Below, in pieces: positions 60,585 through 64,000 of a stretch of DNA of 64,000 nt. Under the pieces are notes generated by a model. The model saw nothing but the letters and a program-made list of their open reading frames with translations, did no database searches and was not told the DNA's origin. The DNA is from Taudactylus pleione. Taxonomy: Eukaryota; Chordata; Amphibia; Anura; Myobatrachidae. Location of the stretch: the NCBI GenBank assembly GCA_031769625.1, contig JAUIMM010000719.1, positions 1,655,001 to 1,719,000 of the forward strand. Direction: 5' to 3'. Each line of letters starts with the position of its first letter. The first letter of the stretch is position 1. Both the position numbers and the translations under genes were made by a program.

Positions 60585-61222
60585 TTTTTTGTGAAAATTC
60601 TCACAATTTTGTGTTAAAAAAACATTTGTCCTCTTTTTAAAAAAAAAATTCAATGGTGTAATTCTGCATTTCAAATAGTTTGCTAACAAAGCTGTGTGCC
60701 TTCCCATAGTGTAACTACTTCAAAAATGTGTTTTTTAACCTTAAGAACATGTGCAGTAATGTTTGGCTGTGTTTTTTTTGGGTTGCCCTACATTATCCAC
60801 CTAAAAATGGGATTCCAAAACAATGTACACCAAAACTATATTAATTTGATTAATTTTTAAAAAACAAACATGTTGGCAACATGGTTTTAATTGTAAAAAG
60901 CATTTCATAACAGAATAACACAAATAAAATGGCCTCTGGTGTTTTTTACAGTAAATATCTTGCTTAGTCAGACATAAATGACAAAAGGTAAACTCCAACA
61001 CAGTAATGTATTTTTTTTTTAGAAAACATCACAAAATAAAAAACAAATTAACTAAACATGTGGTGGTAAATCCAGATAAAATTTGTTAGTTGTCCAAAAA
61101 CAGAACAGGGTATTGCCAATGGGTTCCATTTGTTTTTCATTTATGGAAAGGGTGTTTTTTTGAAAAAAAAAAAAAATTAGTCATACCTTAAAATACATTT
61201 GCTCTAAGTTTAAAATACAAAC

Positions 61223-62364
61223 TTAACATAAAAAAATACCTAAAAAATCTGGAAACTGCATCATTGCATCTGCCCCCCCCGACAGCATCACAACACATTC
61301 CTCCGGGGGGCCATCCTCTGGCAAGGCATCCTCTGGCTGCATGGGTACTCGACTCCTTATTGCGATGTTGTGGAAAATCTCACACAGGACCACAATGCGA
61401 GAAACCATATATGACGAGTACATGAGTACACCATCAGAATTATGGAGACACCGGAACCGGCCCTTTAAAAGGCCGATACAGCGCTCCATCACCTGCCTGG
61501 TTGCAGAAAACGCAGCATTATATTGAGTTTGGGGCCCTGGTGTGGGATTCAATAAGGAGTCAGCAGCCTGGGCGTGCAAGGATATCAACTGTCACCTGTT
61601 GAAAATGGGACACCATAAGTTTGAGAAATTTTAAATGAAACCATGTTTACACTTTTACTATAGCTACATACTGGATTTATACTTACCATGAAGCCACGCA
61701 TCACCAGCTTGCAGTGTGTTTAATTTAGGCAAAATCCCTGAATGCTGGATCACGTACGCATCATGGCTGCAGCCCGGAAATTTGGCATTCAGGGAGAGGA
61801 TCTGGAGGGAGGCATCACATAGCACCATTACATTTAGCAAATGGAAATATTTTCGGTTCCTATAGATTTGTTCCCTGAATGCAGGGGGCTGAAGTGCTAT
61901 GTGAGTGCCATCCACTACCCCTATGATGTGTGGAAAGCCTGCAATCTCAAAAAACTTCTGCTTTACCACATCAAGGACTTCCGTATCCAAAGGCATACCA
62001 ATAAAATGTGCTATATGATTGAATAATGCATCTAGCACACGCCTCAGGATCCGTGAAAATGAGGGCTGGGAGAGGCCACCCACCAGCCCCACAGTGGTTT
62101 GGAAGGACCCCGAGGTGCAGAAATGTAACACCGCCAACAACTGTGTAAGTGGTGTGATTGCTGTAGGAATGTTAATCTGACTTTCTAGATCATTTTTTAA
62201 TATTGAAAGAGTATTTAGGATAATATTTGGAGGCAGGCAATAACTGGATAAAACACATCAGGCATTCCAAAAAGGGTGACATGTGTTCTATAGATCTTGG
62301 CCCTTGCACGCCTCCTATGCCTATGCCCAGGAGGAGGCTGAGGAAGGTTGGTGGGGGGCAACAT
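61223..62364 (-). pseudogene. Harbinger (HARBI1-like) DDE transposase, two exons, disabled
   Basis: Nuclease that excises and inserts the element. Exon 1 starts at ATG 62,364 (MLPPTNLPQPPPGHRHRRRA), reads AKIYRTHVTLFGMPD, and has a one-base frameshift near 62,250-62,258. It then continues with CLPPNIILNTLSILKNDL and SGSFQTTVGLVGGLSQPSFS, the first catalytic Asp in IIGVVDGTHIALQPP and the second in AKFPGCSHDAYV, and ends at 61,687. The intron 61,596-61,686 has GTAAGT and CAACAG borders. Exon 2 carries the segment around GDS-YPC, with a TGA at 61,585-61,587. A second frameshift near 61,549 precedes QVMERCIGLLKGRFRCL, which holds the catalytic Glu. All three DDE residues survive, but one stop and two frameshifts make it inactive. 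Resembles the domesticated HARBI1 but sits in transposon context. Confidence 0.88.
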
Positions 62365-62678
62365 GGCCACTATTAGCTGGCCAACATTGCTCTGTAAAGT
62401 TTAAAAAAACAAAAATTAGTTGTGTTGAGAATGTTTTTATTAAAAATTTGAAAAAAATATTTAGCTTAGTAATAATGGTGCATATTCTTACAGGGTTGGG
62501 CTGTGCCATCTTCTGGAACCCCTACATGTGTTGTTTGTGTTCCGAATAATTGTTATTTTGTGAAAAATAAAAATAAAGAAAAGTCAGACACAAGTATATT
62601 ACTACTATTATTGTTAAAATAATCCTTTACTTTGAAATTGTTCAATATAAATAAATGTCAAAATCACTGTTTAAAATT

Positions 62679-62992
62679 TTGATACGACCATGAATCTACA
62701 CTAACTTCAATACATTATTTGTTTCTCAGCAGATCGTAGTTAGATATACAGGGGAAACCAATGTAGTACAATAATGGATTCTGCAAATAGGTGGTTTTTA
62801 GTATACAAACATCATTTATCTGTATATAGAGAGATATAGTGATACAGGTAATAGTAGCAGTGTGAGAGGAAGACATAATCACTCTTTGTCATTTCACCAG
62901 ATAATATCATTCTAATGTCTTAAAGCGCTGTACCAGGTACACATAATCCACTATTTTAGTAAGAAAATGCTGACAAATGACTTATACATTGA

Positions 62993-63036
<44 letters not shown>

Positions 63037-63038
63037 TG

Positions 63039-63079
<41 letters not shown>

Positions 63080-63483
63080 TTCATCAGTGTTATCACAGTG
63101 CCTTCTTTGTATCACCCAGTGACAGTGTAAGAGGCCGGCGGGCACTGCAATCTATCAGCACAGTGTGTACCTCCACCCTAATACAGAAACCCACCCTTTC
63201 CAGAGCAGTATTTCCCAAAGCTGAGAGAGATCTGTATTATATAGTGATATGAACCTTGGGGAAGCTGGTTCCTCAGGTCTGCATCACTTGTTATTCTGGT
63301 TGTTAATATCCAGCTGATAGGATTTCTAGATGATCAGAGTGAGGGTGTATAAAGACTGAGGAGCCAAAAAATAGATACTAATTGGCCCAAAGCAGTTATG
63401 TGTGATTCCCAGGGTAATGACAGTATTCATGAAGAAAGTTTGTTTATGACACTTACAAAACTGCAAGTAAATATCACAATGTA
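62679..63483. other. Remnant of OR upstream region (copy D), OR gene absent
   Basis: Aligns to 9488-10,245 of copy A. The OR gene and satellite that should lie to its left are gone. An AAT microsatellite has expanded to about 85 bp at 62,994-63,079. Homology ends at CAATGTA near 63,483. Confidence 0.85.
62994..63079. repeat. AAT microsatellite, expanded
   Basis: About 28 ATA units with a GATGAT interruption. The homologous site in A to C has about four units (for example 9828-9841). It gives a spurious poly-Ile frame on the minus strand. Confidence 0.98.
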
Positions 63484-63649
63484 GGCTTGTACAAGGCTGC
63501 TAGGTTTTATTTCAAAGTGGGTTTTTTCTAAGTGGGACTACATGTACAGCATAACTTAAAGAGTTAGTCAGGAGTTCTTACTAGCTATTTCCTCTGCGAT
63601 CAGTGAGGGATGATGATTTGATGGATTTTTCCATTCTTTCATTGCAGGT
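63484..63649. other. Unidentified sequence before the 71-bp array
   Basis: Not homologous to the duplicon. I see no gene or known element in it. It ends TTGCAGG directly at the array. Confidence 0.4.
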
Positions 63650-64000
63650 AATCATATATTTGCACCAGGCACCTATTATAGAAAAACCAATGCTGTTTGG
63701 AATTCTCTGATTTGCTGGGTAATCATATATTTGCACCAGGCACCTATTATAGAAAAACCAATGCTGTTTGGAATTCTCTGATTTGCTGGGTAATCATATA
63801 TTTGCACCAGGCACCTATTATAGAAAAACCAATGCTGTTTGGAATTCTCTGATTTGCTAGGTAATCATATATTTGCACCAGGCACCTATTATAGAAAAAC
63901 CAATGCTGTTTGGAATTCTCTGATTTGCTGGGTAATCATATATTTGCACCAGGCACCTATTATAGAAAAACCAATGCTGTTTGGAATTCTCTGATTTGCT
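63650..64000. repeat. 71-bp tandem array, running off the window
   Basis: Five units beginning AATCATATATTTGCACCAGG at 63,650, 63,721, 63,792, 63,863 and 63,934, exact period 71 bp, nearly identical (one GCTAGG for GCTGGG). Homogeneity points to recent amplification; the array must extend past 64,000. Confidence 0.98.

Larger units (their letters stand above)
58290..62678. mobile_element. PIF/Harbinger transposon, two-gene, right end missing
   Basis: The left terminus GGACCTCATTCAATGGCGG closely matches the end of MITE 2. The element carries the two genes expected of Harbinger, a Myb/SANT-like protein (58,951-60,584, plus) and a DDE transposase (62,364 to 61,223, minus), facing each other. 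At about 62,678 the sequence joins OR upstream DNA (equivalent to 9488 of copy A) with no right terminal repeat, so the right end was lost in a rearrangement. Spacer DNA is AT-rich with homopolymer tracts. Both genes are broken. Confidence 0.88.

Noticed and set aside
61341..61526. Plus-strand frames opposite the transposase (also 61,841-62,026 and 62,283-62,549)
   Set aside because: Antisense shadows of the Harbinger transposase exons, where the DDE motifs are on the minus strand.
62951..63145. Poly-isoleucine frame
   Set aside because: Translation of an AAT microsatellite.

Overview
The window is vertebrate nuclear DNA, most likely from a frog or other amphibian. It has no operons, many decayed retrotransposons and DNA transposons, long low-GC noncoding tracts, and intronless class II (tetrapod-type) olfactory receptor (OR) genes. 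The species assignment is inference: the Harbinger-type termini (GGCCCTCATTCAGA-like), the CR1-type LINE and the CCGGC-rich hairpin element look like families I associate with anuran genomes. I could not search a database.

Layout. Most of the window is one duplicon of about 11-13 kb in four tandem copies, called A to D. A runs 1-12,531, B 12,532-24,355, C 24,356-52,640 and D 52,640-63,483. The order within a copy is: CR1-type LINE 3' part with an internal 59-bp tandem array (A, B, C only); a CCGGC-rich hairpin element (A, B, C only); a cluster of short palindromes; an element with TGTTGACAT-like ends, telomere-like minisatellite inside and a tRNA-like stretch; a decayed L2-type LINE on the minus strand; a 28-bp minisatellite; noncoding sequence; a 17-bp satellite; an OR gene on the minus strand; OR upstream sequence; and a hAT-type miniature element (A and C). 

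Differences between copies. OR genes are at 8036-8983, 21238-22191 and 47631-48584. A has lost two residues in TM3, B looks intact, and C has an altered TM7 NPxxY motif. In C the 17-bp satellite beside the OR has grown from about 240 bp to about 14.6 kb (32,925-47,490). B looks like a crossover hybrid, its left part matching C and its right part matching A. B also lost about 1.37 kb. D lacks the LINE and the CCGGC element, carries two Harbinger-type miniature elements, and has lost its OR gene and satellite. A truncated two-gene Harbinger transposon (58,290 to about 62,678) and an unidentified segment lie there instead. 

The Harbinger encodes a three-exon Myb/SANT-like protein (plus strand) and a two-exon DDE transposase (minus strand). 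Both carry disabling lesions. Two related miniature elements (51,990-52,538 and 53,946-54,440) are built almost entirely of consecutive hairpins, and the arms have diverged while staying self-complementary. This is the most unusual architecture in the window. The window ends in a nearly homogeneous 71-bp tandem array.

The only likely functional genes are the ORs, B being the best candidate. Everything else I can support is transposon-derived, tandem repeat or unannotated noncoding DNA.
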